Below are positions 13,560 through 26,885 of a stretch of 64,000 nucleotides of DNA, in pieces. The DNA is from Macrostomum hystrix. Taxonomy: Eukaryota; Platyhelminthes; Macrostomidae. The stretch spans positions 5,260,001 through 5,324,000 of the forward strand of contig CATNEN010000025.1 of the NCBI GenBank assembly GCA_950097015.1, given 5' to 3'. Every line of letters starts with the position of its first letter. Within the stretch, counting starts at the first letter, position 1. The notes below the pieces were generated by a model that did no database searches, was not told the origin of the DNA, and worked only from the letters and a program-made list of their open reading frames with translations. The position numbers were made by a program, and so were the translations under genes.

Positions 13560-13607
13560 CTGGCCCTGTAGGTCCTAATACATTATGAAGTATTAGGACC
13601 TGGCCCT
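13560..13607. repeat. Perfect 11-bp inverted repeat flanked by 8-bp direct repeat
   Basis: GGTCCTAATAC (13571-13581) and its exact reverse complement GTATTAGGACC (13590-13600) enclose an 8-nt loop. CTGGCCCT occurs on both sides (13560-13567 and 13600-13607). The layout is that of a tiny inverted-repeat insertion or a stable hairpin. No larger transposon is seen. Confidence 0.7.
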
Positions 13608-16600
13608 TGGTTATGGGAGTGAAGGTCAGCTAGATGTATTGATTTGGTTGTGCATTCGCAATTGAAAAAACAGTTTTGAGTTAATTGAGCTTGCATATAG
13701 GATTTAGCTAACTATATATTGAGTCAACACGAAACGCTTAATGAGATAGGTGCATGGAACAGCCTGCAACTCAAGAAGCAACTCGATAGCTGCTCAAGTT
13801 GATCGCATCTGTATATTATAAAGGAGCTAAACATGCATATAGCGGTTGGCATGTGTAAATTCCTAAGCTACTGCTTTACTAACACAGAGGTTAGTTCGCC
13901 CGGCCCTCATATTCCTGGACCAGAGTTCTCTTGGTGTTTCTTTCCACGACATACGTTAGCCGTTGTGAACAGTATATTTAATAGTTCCCATCTTAGTCAA
14001 TCCAGCAGTCTACAAGTTCCAGGTCTGTTTAGTTGATCATTTTGTGGGATAATATTTTAGAGAAAAAGACACATTCTCACACTTTGTCTCACACTTAAAA
14101 TACATTGATACTTTGTTCAGTGTAAAAATGATCCTTTAATCAATTATTAATTCTTGCATAATTTCCAAGCAGACATACCATGCTGGACTACAATACTATA
14201 AAAAGGTGTAAGTCAAAATACAACACAGCGAATAATTAAGCTAAGTATATTATTTTTCCGCTTTTGGAAGCAATCCTCTATAGACTGGTTCCAACATTCT
14301 TAAATTGGCTATGCACGAACAGTTGCCATAAAGGTTTAGTGTAACTCATTTCACTAAGACACTAAAGTTGAAGACCTCAAGAAAAATGCTTCACTTATCA
14401 TGAAACATCAGGCTATTCTGCAAATGCCCAATAGGTCTGTCTCTTTTCTTAGGACTCGAAGCTAAAGGACTGACACAATTTAATAATCTTTGCCTATACC
14501 TCGTATAATTCATTGTTTTGTCACACAGTTGGGGTTGGCGAAACAGATGAAAAGCCTGGTCTATAATAGGTGAGTTAAGGTGAGTCTAGTGAAGTTGTTG
14601 CAACTCTCCCAAAGCCCTTGTGTTGGGCCCTTATCCAATCAGGGCGCACCCACCAATAGGGAGCGGCCCAGAATCCGTTCGTACCCCAAACCCACCCAAC
14701 ACGCAATGGATAGGGAGTGCTTTGGTCGTTGGTTGGCCTTATAATGAACGAAACACTTACGAAAGAAGGAGCACTCACTCTAGCTCTCTTTATTACCTGT
14801 CTAACAACTGCGAGAGGGCCTTTTTTACAGACAGGAGTAACCGAATTGAAAATTTCAAACCTCTCCCAAGCTTCTCAGCGCAATTTGAAAGGCCAAGCAA
14901 GTCTGCAGTTGTAATTATTTTCTCTGCTTTTATCTGCTTTCTATGCTTCAAGCTGCAAGTATTTCCTGCTGAAATTGCACTCAAATCGGTCTGAGACACA
15001 TACTAATGTGAGTATTTTTTCCATAGACATTTACATTTCATTCACTGCCTTTCTTTTCAAATTCACTTTCAGCCATAGACAATTCAATTCTATCTATCAA
15101 AGTTGCACTGAATCTGCAGCCTAAGCACTGGATTCCATAAATAAAAATATAGTATAAATCAAAACCGGTTGGATAAATAAATATTCAGCATTCAAAGTGG
15201 CGTAGAAAGTGTCCTGAATGGGCGCCAATTAGTCTGCTTTTATTAATATTATGCCCCTCAGCTCAGGCGGTCTCACTCCTACTCGCGAGTTTCTTCATCA
15301 GCCACCCAGCCAGCCATTTTTTACTATGCCCGCCTGATGAACTGAAGTCTTTCCGGCTTCCAAACTGAGTCACAGAAGGAAGGCCTGCCTGATCAGAGTA
15401 GAGTAGAGTAGAGTAGACTAGGGCATAGCAGAGACTGTGATTTGTTTTCTACTGGACCTTGGCCATAGGAACCGAGGGTAAGTGAGGGAAGGAAGAGGGC
15501 CCTGCTTGGCCGTCTAAATTGACTCACGCCTTTCTTTCATTCATTTCTCCCACCCAGCCTCATCCTCGTAACCCGCCCTCACTTCCCAGCTGGACGTCTT
15601 CATCAATCCTTTTTTCTTCGTCCAGCCTCCTCTCTCTATTTTAACCCCTTCTTTGGCTTTAAGCTCATTCCCCTTCATATATAGGCCTCATCTACTCAAT
15701 CTTCTTCCACTTGAAAATCCGATTTTCCACGAGATGCGTGTGTGTATGTGTTCCATGCCTCAAATTCCCCCAACGCCTTGTTGGGTTTCATCCCTCCTGC
15801 TTTGCTCCGTCTCTGTCGTCGTGCATGCCGGCACTGTGCGAAATCTCCGCTCCCACAAAATTCTAAGCGACTTAAAGACTTCCCAATAGACAAAAAATCC
15901 GCCACCAGGCCCTATAGACAGTGCGGAGGATAAGAAAACTCAATTACAACACGAGAAAAAAGCTGCCTCACAACACAAGTCTTCTTGGGGATTTGGGAAG
16001 TGTTTTTTCTCTGTCCGTTGCCTCTTCGCCGGTGTCTGTCTATTCTATAAGCCTTATTAAGCTGCCAACCTTCTACTCAGGAGCTGTGTTGGCTGTGTTA
16101 TGGGAGCACGCAAGGAACACTCACTGTGGATTCTGTTCCTGAATGCTGGGCGTTTTTTCCAAGGCGCCGGCTCTTTTGCTCCCTAAAACCCGGCCTCACC
16201 ATCTCTGCATAAAATATAATAATGCATTTGCCCACTGTCGGGCAGAGAGGGAAAGGCAGCAGAATTAAGAAGCAAAGCAGAACCAGAAACATGATTGATG
16301 ATGTCTTCCCCCTCGGCTACCGGAACCATGCCCCCATCGCGCATGCACTACACATAATATTATACTACTCTAACAAGCTCTGCCTTTGTGAGAATCTCCC
16401 ACCCAACCCACCCCATAGCTCCCCTGGCGCATTCCGTTACTTGAAGGCCGACAGATTGTGAGAAGATGAGCCAACGCAGAGGGTTTTATTTGCTAACAGC
16501 AGCAGCAGCAGCAGCAGCAGCGGCGGCGCCCTTAGTCCAGCCAAAGTTAGTCCAACACAAAAACACAGATCCAGCATTTGCAGCCAGAATTTCCTACTCT

Positions 16601-17426
16601 TATTTATCCTGAACTGCGATCTGAGCTGCAGAACCCCCCCCCCTAGTTGCCAACCAACTTCTCTGACAACGAAATTAGTTAGAGTAGCCAATATATCACT
16701 TACTCCGCAACTGCATGCCATCCAGTACAGTGTGTATTGAAGGCCTTTTGATCTGCCGATCGCATATTGACAGTAATCTAGCTTAAACTAGCTATAGCAA
16801 TAATCTGGCCTCCGGTGCAGGCCAGCTGAATACTTCCGCTGGCATTCTGATTAATCACTGAAATGGCTGCTACACTGCTCTTTCCAATCAGCTCTCTCGA
16901 TTTTTCCCCGTTGATATTTTAATTCTCTGCGCTGATCCAGGTTTTACTGCTGCTGCTGCTGCTGCTGCGGCTGACAAGCTATTGTGAGAGTTTTGTTAAT
17001 CTCGCAACACGATTCCAGAAAATTCGGCTCATTGTGGCTAACTGACTTATAACTAGTCTAGGCAATTAATTGCTAAAAATTTAGGTGCAGATTTCGGACA
17101 AATAAAATGGACAAGGGTTACTGTTTTTTTCTGCTGTGTGAATTTGTGCCTGCAAGAGCGTACCGTTACAACATTCCTTTCTGTGGGTCTTCAGTACTAT
17201 TCTCAGTCCCACGTGTGGACCTTTGGTCCAGAAGTGGCAGTTAATCTTCGGTTTGGGGAGATTTTTATTCTTGAACTAATTTCCATTTCTCTCACTTTCT
17301 CCCACTTCTCTATCTTCCTATCCCGTGCTTATAAGCAGACAATGATGTCACAGCTGTTACCGTTTCAGTGTAAAACTATGTTGACAACAAAAAGCATAAC
17401 TTTACTCTCGAATCTCGCTTCATTCC

Positions 17427-17428
17427 AG
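17427..17428 (+). promoter_or_regulatory. Probable splice acceptor in the 5' UTR of the LRR gene
   Basis: A pyrimidine-leaning tract ends in TCGCTTCATTCCAG, with the AG 20 nt before the start codon at 17449. It could join an upstream non-coding exon or be a spliced-leader trans-splice site. The sequence cannot separate these options. Confidence 0.45.
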
Positions 17429-17448
17429 AACTGACAATCGGCCGTGAA

Positions 17449-18234
17449 ATGCAGCGCTGGCAACTGGCTGTCATTGTCGTCAACCTGCTCCTGCTGAGTA
17501 CCAACGATGTCGCTTTGGCCAGCATTGTCAGCTGCGGCGCCTGCGTCTGCGACCGATTGACGCTCACCTGCGACTTCGACTCGGCCAAGGATAGGCTGCC
17601 GATTAGCGACGGAGGCCAGGTGCAGCTTAGGAGGCTGATCCCATCCCCCGCCGAAATGGATTCAGCTGGAGTACTGCCTAGCAGTATCGAGGAGCTCTAT
17701 GTGAACTGCAAGAAAACTCCTCACATGCGGCAGCAGCGGCTCACCCGCGACGTCCTGGCTCACTTCTCCAGCCTAAAGAAGCTGCTCATTGTGCGCTGCG
17801 ACCTTGAAGCGATCGACGCTGATTCGCTGCAGACCATGACGCGGCTAGAAGAGTTTGACGTCAGCGATAACAATCTGAAGCAGCTGCCTACCCGCATGTT
17901 CGGCAGGCTGGTCATGCAGAAGGTGACGCTGAGCGAGAACCACCAGCTGCAGCTCAACAACTCCATGGCGTTCGCTGATCTCACACTGCAACAGTTGCTC
18001 TTAACAAGCTGCGGCCTGACCGAGTTTCCCACGGAGGCCCTGAGGCAGATTCGGGATCTGAAGATGCTGATTCTATCTAATAATGAGATCAGCGTAGTGC
18101 CCCAAACTGCGAAATATTTCCTTAGCGAGCTGACCGTGTTTTACCTGGACAGCAATCCGCTGCACTGCGGCTGCGCCAACCGCTGGCTGCGCGAGTTCAT
18201 CAACTGGAACACCGTGTCACCCGAAGCTTCCCGG
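17449..18234 (+). CDS. LRR/Ig-like transmembrane protein, coding exon 1 (residues 1-262)
   Basis: This exon encodes the secreted N-terminal half of a 572-aa single-pass membrane protein. Residues 1-24 form a signal peptide ending in DVALA. An LRR N-cap follows with C29-x2-C32-x-C34-x6-C41. About five to six leucine-rich repeats span residues 80-235, for example LEEFDVSDNNLKQLPTRMF and LKMLILSNNEISVVP. The C-cap opens with NPLHCGCANRWLREF (C240, C242). A glycosylation sequon NNS lies at 170-172. The chosen ATG is the first in frame and directly precedes the signal peptide. The exon ends in phase 0 at CGG, followed by donor GTGAGC at 18235. The cap plus IEELYV...L.IVRC.LEAI arrangement recalls Trk-receptor ectodomains and also Kekkon/LRIG-type proteins. 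A neuronal or adhesion receptor role is inference. If the intron is retained, translation stops at 18304-18306. Confidence 0.9.
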
Positions 18235-19460
18235 GTGAGCTCAGCCCATCCTCTGTCATGGTCTTTAAAACCATTAGAGGACGGAGGAGATAAAATTCAA
18301 GTTTAGGGGATAACATTCAAACTGAGGGAAGAACGTTCAAACTGAGGGGAGAACATTCAAACTGAGGGAAGAACGTTCAAACTGGGGGGAGAACATTCAA
18401 ACTGAGGGGATAGCATTCAAACTGAGGGGATAGCATTCAAACTGAGGGAAGAACGTTCAAACTGAGGGGAGAACATTCAGATTCTGAAGGATAGCATTCA
18501 AACTGAGGGGATAACATTCAAACTGAGGGGATAGCATTCAAACTGAGGGGATAACATTCAAACTCAGGGGATAACATTCAAACTGAGGGGATAGCATTCA
18601 AACTGAGGGGATAGCATTCAAACTGAGGGGATAGCATTCAAACTGAGGGGATAGCTTTCAAACTGAGGGGATAGCATTCAAACTGAGGGGATAGCATTCA
18701 AACTGAGGGGATAGCATTCAAACTGAGGGGATAGCATTCAAGCTGAGGGGATAGCTTTCAAACTGAGGGGATAGCATTCAAACTGAGGGGATAGCATTCA
18801 AACTGAGGGGATAGCATTCAAACTGAGGGGATAGCATTCAAACTGAGGGGATAGCTTTCAAACTGAGGGGATAGCATTCAAACTGAGGGGATAGCTTTCA
18901 AACTGAGGGGATAGCATTCAAACTAAGGGGATAGCATTCAAACTGAGGGGATAGCTTTCAAACTGAGGGGATAGCATTCAAACTGAGGGGATAGCATTCA
19001 AACTGAGGGGATAGCATTCAAACTGAGGGGATAACATTCAAACTGAGGGGATAGCATTCAAACTGAGGGGAGAACATTCAAACTGAGGGGATAACATTCA
19101 AACTCAGGGGATAGCATTCAAACTGAGGGGATAGCATTCAAACTGAGGGGATAACATTCAGATGCTGAAGAGATAACATTCAAACTGAGGGGATAGCATT
19201 CAAACTGAGGGGATAGCATTCAAACTGAGGGGATAGCATTCAAACTGAGGGGATAGCATTCAAACTGAGGGGATAGCATTCAAACTGAGGGGATAACATT
19301 CAGATGCTGAAGAGATAACATTCAAACTGAGGGGATAACATTCAAACTGAGGGGATAACATTCAAACTGAGGGGATAACATTCAAACTGAGGGGATAACA
19401 TTCAAACTGAGGGGATAACATTCAAACTCAGGGGATAACATTCAAACTGAGGGGATAACA

Positions 19461-22400
19461 TTCAGATTCTGAAGGATAGCATTCAAACTCAGGGGATAGC
19501 ATTCAAACTGAGGGGATAGCATTCAAACTGAGGGGATAACATTCAGATGCTGAAGAGATAACATTCAAACTGAGGGGATAGCATTCAAACTGAGGGGATA
19601 GCATTCAAACTGAGGGGATAGCATTCAAACTGAGGGGATAGCATTCAAACTGAGGGGATAGCATTCAAACTGAGGGGATAGCATTCAAACTGAGGGGATA
19701 GCATTCAAACTGAGGGGATAGCATTCAAACTGAGGGGATAGCATTCAAACTGAGGGGATAACATTCAGATGCTGAAGAGATAACATTCAAACTGAGGGGA
19801 TAACATTCAAACTGAGGGGATAGCATTCAAACTGAGGGGATAGCATTCAAACTGAGGGGATAGCATTCAAACTGAGGGGATAGCATTCAAACTGAGGGGA
19901 TAGCATTAAAACTGAGGGGATAGCATTCAAACTGAGGGGATACCATTCAAAATTAAGGGGATAGCTTTCAAACTGAGGGGATAGCATTCAAACTGAGGGG
20001 ATAGCATTCAAACTGAGGGGATAGCATTCAAACTGAGGGGAGAACATTCAAACTGAGGGGAGAACATTCAAACTAAGGGGATAACATTCAAACTCAGGGG
20101 ATAGCATTCAAACTGAGGGGATAGCTTTCAAACTGAGGGGATAGCATTCAAACTGAGGGGATAGCTTTCAAACTGAGGAGATAACATTCAGATTCTGAAG
20201 GATAGCATTCAAACTGAGGGGATAGCTTTCAAACTGAGGGGATAGCATTCAAACTGAGGGGATAGCATTCAAACTGAGGGGATAGCATTCAAACTGAGGG
20301 GATAGCATTTAAACTGAGGGGATAGCATTCAAACTGAGGGGATAACATTCAAACTGAGGGGATAGCATTCAAACTGAGGGGATAGCATTCAAACTGAGGG
20401 GATAGCATTCAAACTGAAGGGATAACATTCAGATGCTGAAGAGATAACATTCAAACTGAGGGGATAACATTCAAACTGAGGGGATAGCATTCAAACTGAG
20501 GGGATAGCATTCAAACTGAGGGGATAGCATTCAAACTGAGGGGATAACATTCAGATGCTGAAGAGATAACATTCAAAACTGAGGGGATAACATTCAAACT
20601 GAGGGGATAGCATTCAAACTGAGGGGATAACATTCAGATGCTGAAGAGATAACATTCAAACTGAGGGGATAACATTCAAACTGAGGGGATAGCATTCAAA
20701 CTGAGGGGATAACATTCAGATGCTGAAGAGATAACATTCAAACTGAGGGGATAACATTCAAACTGAGGGGATAGCATTCAAACTGAGGGGATAACATTCA
20801 AACTCAGGGGATAACATTCAAACTGAGGGGATAGCATTCAAACTGAGGGGATAACATTCAAACTGAGGGGATAACATTCAAACTGAGGGGATAACATTCA
20901 AACTGAGGGGATAACATTCAGATGCTGAAGAGATAACATTCAAACTGAGGGGATAACATTCAAACTGAGGGGATAGCATTCAAACTGAGGGGATAACATT
21001 CAAACTGAGGGGATAGCATTCAAACTGAGGGGATAACATTCAAACTCAGGGGATAACATTCAAACTGAAGGGATAACATTCAAACTGAGGGGATAGCATT
21101 CAAACTGAGGGGATAGCATTCAAACTGAGGGGATAGCATTCAAACTGAGGGGATAGCATTCAAACTGAGGGGATAACATTCAGATGCTGAAGAGATAACA
21201 TTCAAACTGAGGGGATAACATTCAAACTGAGGGGATAGCATTCAAACTGAGGGGATAACATTCAAACTGAGGGGATAGCATTCAAACTGAGGGGATAACA
21301 TTCAAACTCAGGGGATAACATTCAAACTGAAGGGATAACATTCAAACTGAGGGGATAGCATTCAAACTGAGGGGATAGCATTCAAACTGAGGGGATAGCA
21401 TTCAAACTGAGGGGATAGCATTCAAACTGAGGGGATAACATTCAGATGCTGAAGAGATAACATTCAAACTGAGGGGATAACATTCAAACTGAGGGGATAG
21501 CATTCAAACTGAGGGGATAACATTCAGATGCTGAAGAGATAACATTCAAACTGAGGGGATAACATTCAAACTGAGGGGATAGCATTCAAACTGAGGGGAT
21601 AACATTCAGATGCTGAAGAGATAACATTCAAACTGAGGGGATAACATTCAAACTGAGGGGATAGCATTCAAACTGAGGGGATAACATTCAAACTCAGGGG
21701 ATAACATTCAAACTGAGGGGATAGCATTCAAACTGAGGGGATAACATTCAAACTGAGGGGATAACATTCAAACTGAGGGGATAGCATTCAAACTGAGGGG
21801 ATAACATTCAGATGCTGAAGAGATAACATTCAAACTGAGGGGATAACATTCAAACTGAGGGGATAGCATTTAAACTGAGGGGATAACATTCAAACTCAGG
21901 GGATAACATTCAAACTGAGGGGATAGCATTCAAACTGAGGGGATAACATTCAAACTGAGGGAAGAACGTTCAAACTGAGGGGAGAACATTCAAACTGAGG
22001 GGATAGCATTCAAACTGAGGGGATAACATTCAAACTGAGGGGATAGCATTCAAACTGAGGGGATAGCATTTAAACTGAGGGGATAGCATTCAAACTGAGG
22101 GGATAACATTCAAACTGAGGGGATAGCATTCAAACTGAGGGGATAGCATTCAAACTGAGGGGATAGCATTCAAACTGAGGGGATAACATTCAGATGCTGA
22201 AGAGATAACATTCAAACTGAGGGGATAACATTCAAACTGAGGGGATAGCATTCAAACTGAGGGGATAGCATTCAAACTGAGGGGATAGCATTCAAACTGA
22301 GGGGATAACATTCAGATGCTGAAGAGATAACATTCAAAACTGAGGGGATAACATTCAAACTGAGGGGATAGCATTCAAACTGAGGGGATAACATTCAGAT

Positions 22401-22855
22401 TCTGAAGGATAGCATTCAAACTAAGGGGATAGCATTCAAACTGAGGGGATAGCATTCAAACTGAGGGGATAGCATTCAAACTGAGGGGATAACATTCAGA
22501 TGCTGAAGAGATAACATTCAAACTGAGGGGATAACATTCAAACTGAGGGGATAGCATTCAAACTGAGGGGATAACATTCAGATTCTGAAGGATAGCATTC
22601 AAACTAAGGGGGATAACATTCAGATGCTGAAGAGATAACATTCAAAACTGAGGGGATAACATTCAAACTGAGGGGATAGCATTCAAACTGAGGGGATAAC
22701 ATTCAGATTCTGAAGGATAGCATTCAAACTAAGGGGATAGCATTCAAACTGAGGGGATAGCATTCAAACTGAGGGGATAGCATTCAAACTGAGGGGATAA
22801 CATTCAGATGCTGAAGAGATAACATTCAAACTGAGGGGATAACATTCAGATTCTG
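19461..22855 (+). repeat. Higher-order block, copy 1, within the intronic array
   Basis: A block of diagnostic unit variants in fixed order. It includes TAGCATTAAAACTGAGG near 19901, TACCATTCAAAATTAAGG near 19941, and AAGAACGTTC near 21962. The same order recurs in 23561-26885. The offset is about 4,100 bp at the left end, 4,020 bp mid-block and 4,039 bp later, the shifts being explained by a few gained or lost 20-bp units and one deleted base. Confidence 0.85.
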
Positions 22856-23560
22856 AAGGATAGCATTCAAACTCAGGGGATAGCATTCAAACTGAGGGGA
22901 TAGCATTCAAACTGAGGGGATAACATTCAGATGCTGAAGAGATAACATTCAAACTGAGGGGATAGCATTCAAACTGAGGGGATAGCATTCAAACTGAGGG
23001 GATAGCATTCAAACTGAGGGGATAACATTCAGATGCTGAAGAGATAACATTCAAAACTGAGGGGATAACATTCAAACTGAGGGGATAGCATTCAAACTGA
23101 GGGGATAACATTCAGATTCTGAAGGATAGCATTCAAACTAAGGGGATAGCATTCAAACTGAGGGGATAGCATTCAAACTGAGGGGATAGCATTCAAACTG
23201 AGGGGATAACATTCAGATGCTGAAGAGATAACATTCAAACTGAGGGGATAACATTCAAACTGAGGGGATAGCATTCAAACTGAGGGGATAACATTCAGAT
23301 TCTGAAGGATAGCATTCAAACTAAGGGGATAACATTCAGATGCTGAAGAGATAACATTCAAAACTGAGGGGATAACATTCAAACTGAGGGGATAGCATTC
23401 AAACTGAGGGGATAACATTCAGATTCTGAAGGATAGCATTCAAACTAAGGGGATAGCATTCAAACTGAGGGGATAGCATTCAAACTGAGGGGATAGCATT
23501 CAAACTGAGGGGATAACATTCAGATGCTGAAGAGATAACATTCAAACTGAGGGGATAACA

Positions 23561-26500
23561 TTCAGATTCTGAAGGATAGCATTCAAACTCAGGGGATAGC
23601 ATTCAAACTGAGGGGATAGCATTCAAACTGAGGGGATAACATTCAGATGCTGAAGAGATAACATTCAAACTGAGGGGATAGCATTCAAACTGAGGGGATA
23701 GCATTCAAACTGAGGGGATAGCATTCAAACTGAGGGGATAGCATTCAAACTGAGGGGATAGCATTCAAACTGAGGGGATAACATTCAGATGCTGAAGAGA
23801 TAACATTCAAACTGAGGGGATAACATTCAAACTGAGGGGATAGCATTCAAACTGAGGGGATAGCATTCAAACTGAGGGGATAGCATTCAAACTGAGGGGA
23901 TAGCATTCAAACTGAGGGGATAGCATTAAAACTGAGGGGATAGCATTCAAACTGAGGGGATACCATTCAAAATTAAGGGGATAGCTTTCAAACTGAGGGG
24001 ATAGCATTCAAACTGAGGGGATAGCATTCAAACTGAGGGGATAGCATTCAAACTGAGGGGAGAACATTCAAACTGAGGGGAGAACATTCAAACTAAGGGG
24101 ATAACATTCAAACTCAGGGGATAGCATTCAAACTGAGGGGATAGCTTTCAAACTGAGGGGATAGCATTCAAACTGAGGGGATAGCTTTCAAACTGAGGAG
24201 ATAACATTCAGATTCTGAAGGATAGCATTCAAACTGAGGGGATAGCTTTCAAACTGAGGGGATAGCATTCAAACTGAGGGGATAGCATTCAAACTGAGGG
24301 GATAGCATTCAAACTGAGGGGATAGCATTTAAACTGAGGGGATAGCATTCAAACTGAGGGGATAACATTCAAACTGAGGGGATAGCATTCAAACTGAGGG
24401 GATAGCATTCAAACTGAGGGGATAGCATTCAAACTGAAGGGATAACATTCAGATGCTGAAGAGATAACATTCAAACTGAGGGGATAACATTCAAACTGAG
24501 GGGATAGCATTCAAACTGAGGGGATAGCATTCAAACTGAGGGGATAGCATTCAAACTGAGGGGATAGCATTCAAACTGAGGGGATAACATTCAGATGCTG
24601 AAGAGATAACATTCAAAACTGAGGGGATAACATTCAAACTGAGGGGATAGCATTCAAACTGAGGGGATAACATTCAGATGCTGAAGAGATAACATTCAAA
24701 CTGAGGGGATAACATTCAAACTGAGGGGATAGCATTCAAACTGAGGGGATAACATTCAGATGCTGAAGAGATAACATTCAAACTGAGGGGATAACATTCA
24801 AACTGAGGGGATAGCATTCAAACTGAGGGGATAACATTCAAACTCAGGGGATAACATTCAAACTGAGGGGATAGCATTCAAACTGAGGGGATAACATTCA
24901 AACTGAGGGATAACATTCAAACTGAGGGGATAACATTCAAACTGAGGGGATAACATTCAGATGCTGAAGAGATAACATTCAAACTGAGGGGATAACATTC
25001 AAACTGAGGGGATAGCATTCAAACTGAGGGGATAACATTCAAACTGAGGGGATAGCATTCAAACTGAGGGGATAACATTCAAACTCAGGGGATAACATTC
25101 AAACTGAAGGGATAACATTCAAACTGAGGGGATAGCATTCAAACTGAGGGGATAGCATTCAAACTGAGGGGATAGCATTCAAACTGAGGGGATAGCATTC
25201 AAACTGAGGGGATAACATTCAGATGCTGAAGAGATAACATTCAAACTGAGGGGATAACATTCAAACTGAGGGGATAGCATTCAAACTGAGGGGATAACAT
25301 TCAAACTGAGGGGATAGCATTCAAACTGAGGGGATAACATTCAAACTCAGGGGATAACATTCAAACTGAAGGGATAACATTCAAACTGAGGGGATAGCAT
25401 TCAAACTGAGGGGATAGCATTCAAACTGAGGGGATAGCATTCAAACTGAGGGGATAGCATTCAAACTGAGGGGATAACATTCAGATGCTGAAGAGATAAC
25501 ATTCAAACTGAGGGGATAACATTCAAACTGAGGGGATAGCATTCAAACTGAGGGGATAACATTCAGATGCTGAAGAGATAACATTCAAACTGAGGGGATA
25601 ACATTCAAACTGAGGGGATAGCATTCAAACTGAGGGGATAACATTCAGATGCTGAAGAGATAACATTCAAACTGAGGGGATAACATTCAAACTGAGGGGA
25701 TAGCATTCAAACTGAGGGGATAACATTCAAACTCAGGGGATAACATTCAAACTGAGGGGATAGCATTCAAACTGAGGGGATAACATTCAAACTGAGGGGA
25801 TAACATTCAAACTGAGGGGATAGCATTCAAACTGAGGGGATAACATTCAGATGCTGAAGAGATAACATTCAAACTGAGGGGATAACATTCAAACTGAGGG
25901 GATAGCATTTAAACTGAGGGGATAACATTCAAACTCAGGGGATAACATTCAAACTGAGGGGATAGCATTCAAACTGAGGGGATAACATTCAAACTGAGGG
26001 AAGAACGTTCAAACTGAGGGGAGAACATTCAAACTGAGGGGATAGCATTCAAACTGAGGGGATAACATTCAAACTGAGGGGATAGCATTCAAACTGAGGG
26101 GATAGCATTTAAACTGAGGGGATAGCATTCAAACTGAGGGGATAACATTCAAACTGAGGGGATAGCATTCAAACTGAGGGGATAGCATTCAAACTGAGGG
26201 GATAGCATTCAAACTGAGGGGATAACATTCAGATGCTGAAGAGATAACATTCAAACTGAGGGGATAACATTCAAACTGAGGGGATAGCATTCAAACTGAG
26301 GGGATAGCATTCAAACTGAGGGGATAGCATTCAAACTGAGGGGATAACATTCAGATGCTGAAGAGATAACATTCAAAACTGAGGGGATAACATTCAAACT
26401 GAGGGGATAGCATTCAAACTGAGGGGATAACATTCAGATTCTGAAGGATAGCATTCAAACTAAGGGGATAGCATTCAAACTGAGGGGATAGCATTCAAAC

Positions 26501-26885
26501 TGAGGGGATAGCATTCAAACTGAGGGGATAACATTCAGATGCTGAAGAGATAACATTCAAACTGAGGGGATAACATTCAAACTGAGGGGATAGCATTCAA
26601 ACTGAGGGGATAACATTCAGATTCTGAAGGATAGCATTCAAACTAAGGGGATAACATTCAGATGCTGAAGAGATAACATTCAAAACTGAGGGGATAACAT
26701 TCAAACTGAGGGGATAGCATTCAAACTGAGGGGATAACATTCAGATTCTGAAGGATAGCATTCAAACTAAGGGGATAGCATTCAAACTGAGGGGATAGCA
26801 TTCAAACTGAGGGGATAGCATTCAAACTGAGGGGATAACATTCAGATGCTGAAGAGATAACATTCAAACTGAGGGGATAACATTC
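23561..26885 (+). repeat. Higher-order block, copy 2, within the intronic array
   Basis: Second copy of the 19461-22855 block with the same rare variants in the same order (near 23921, 23961 and 26001). Compared with copy 1 it has four fewer units near the start, one extra near 24541 and one missing G near 24909. The similarity implies a recent multi-kilobase duplication by unequal exchange, or an assembly effect. Confidence 0.85.

Larger units (their letters stand above)
12931..17426. other. Intergenic DNA upstream of the LRR gene
   Basis: No coding gene supported. It probably contains the promoter and 5' non-coding exon(s) of the gene starting at 17449, but I cannot place them. Minor microsatellites: AGAGT pentamers at 15394-15418, AGC at 16498-16528 and CTG at 16948-16968. 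A hairpin and a tRNA-like fragment are listed separately. Confidence 0.5.
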
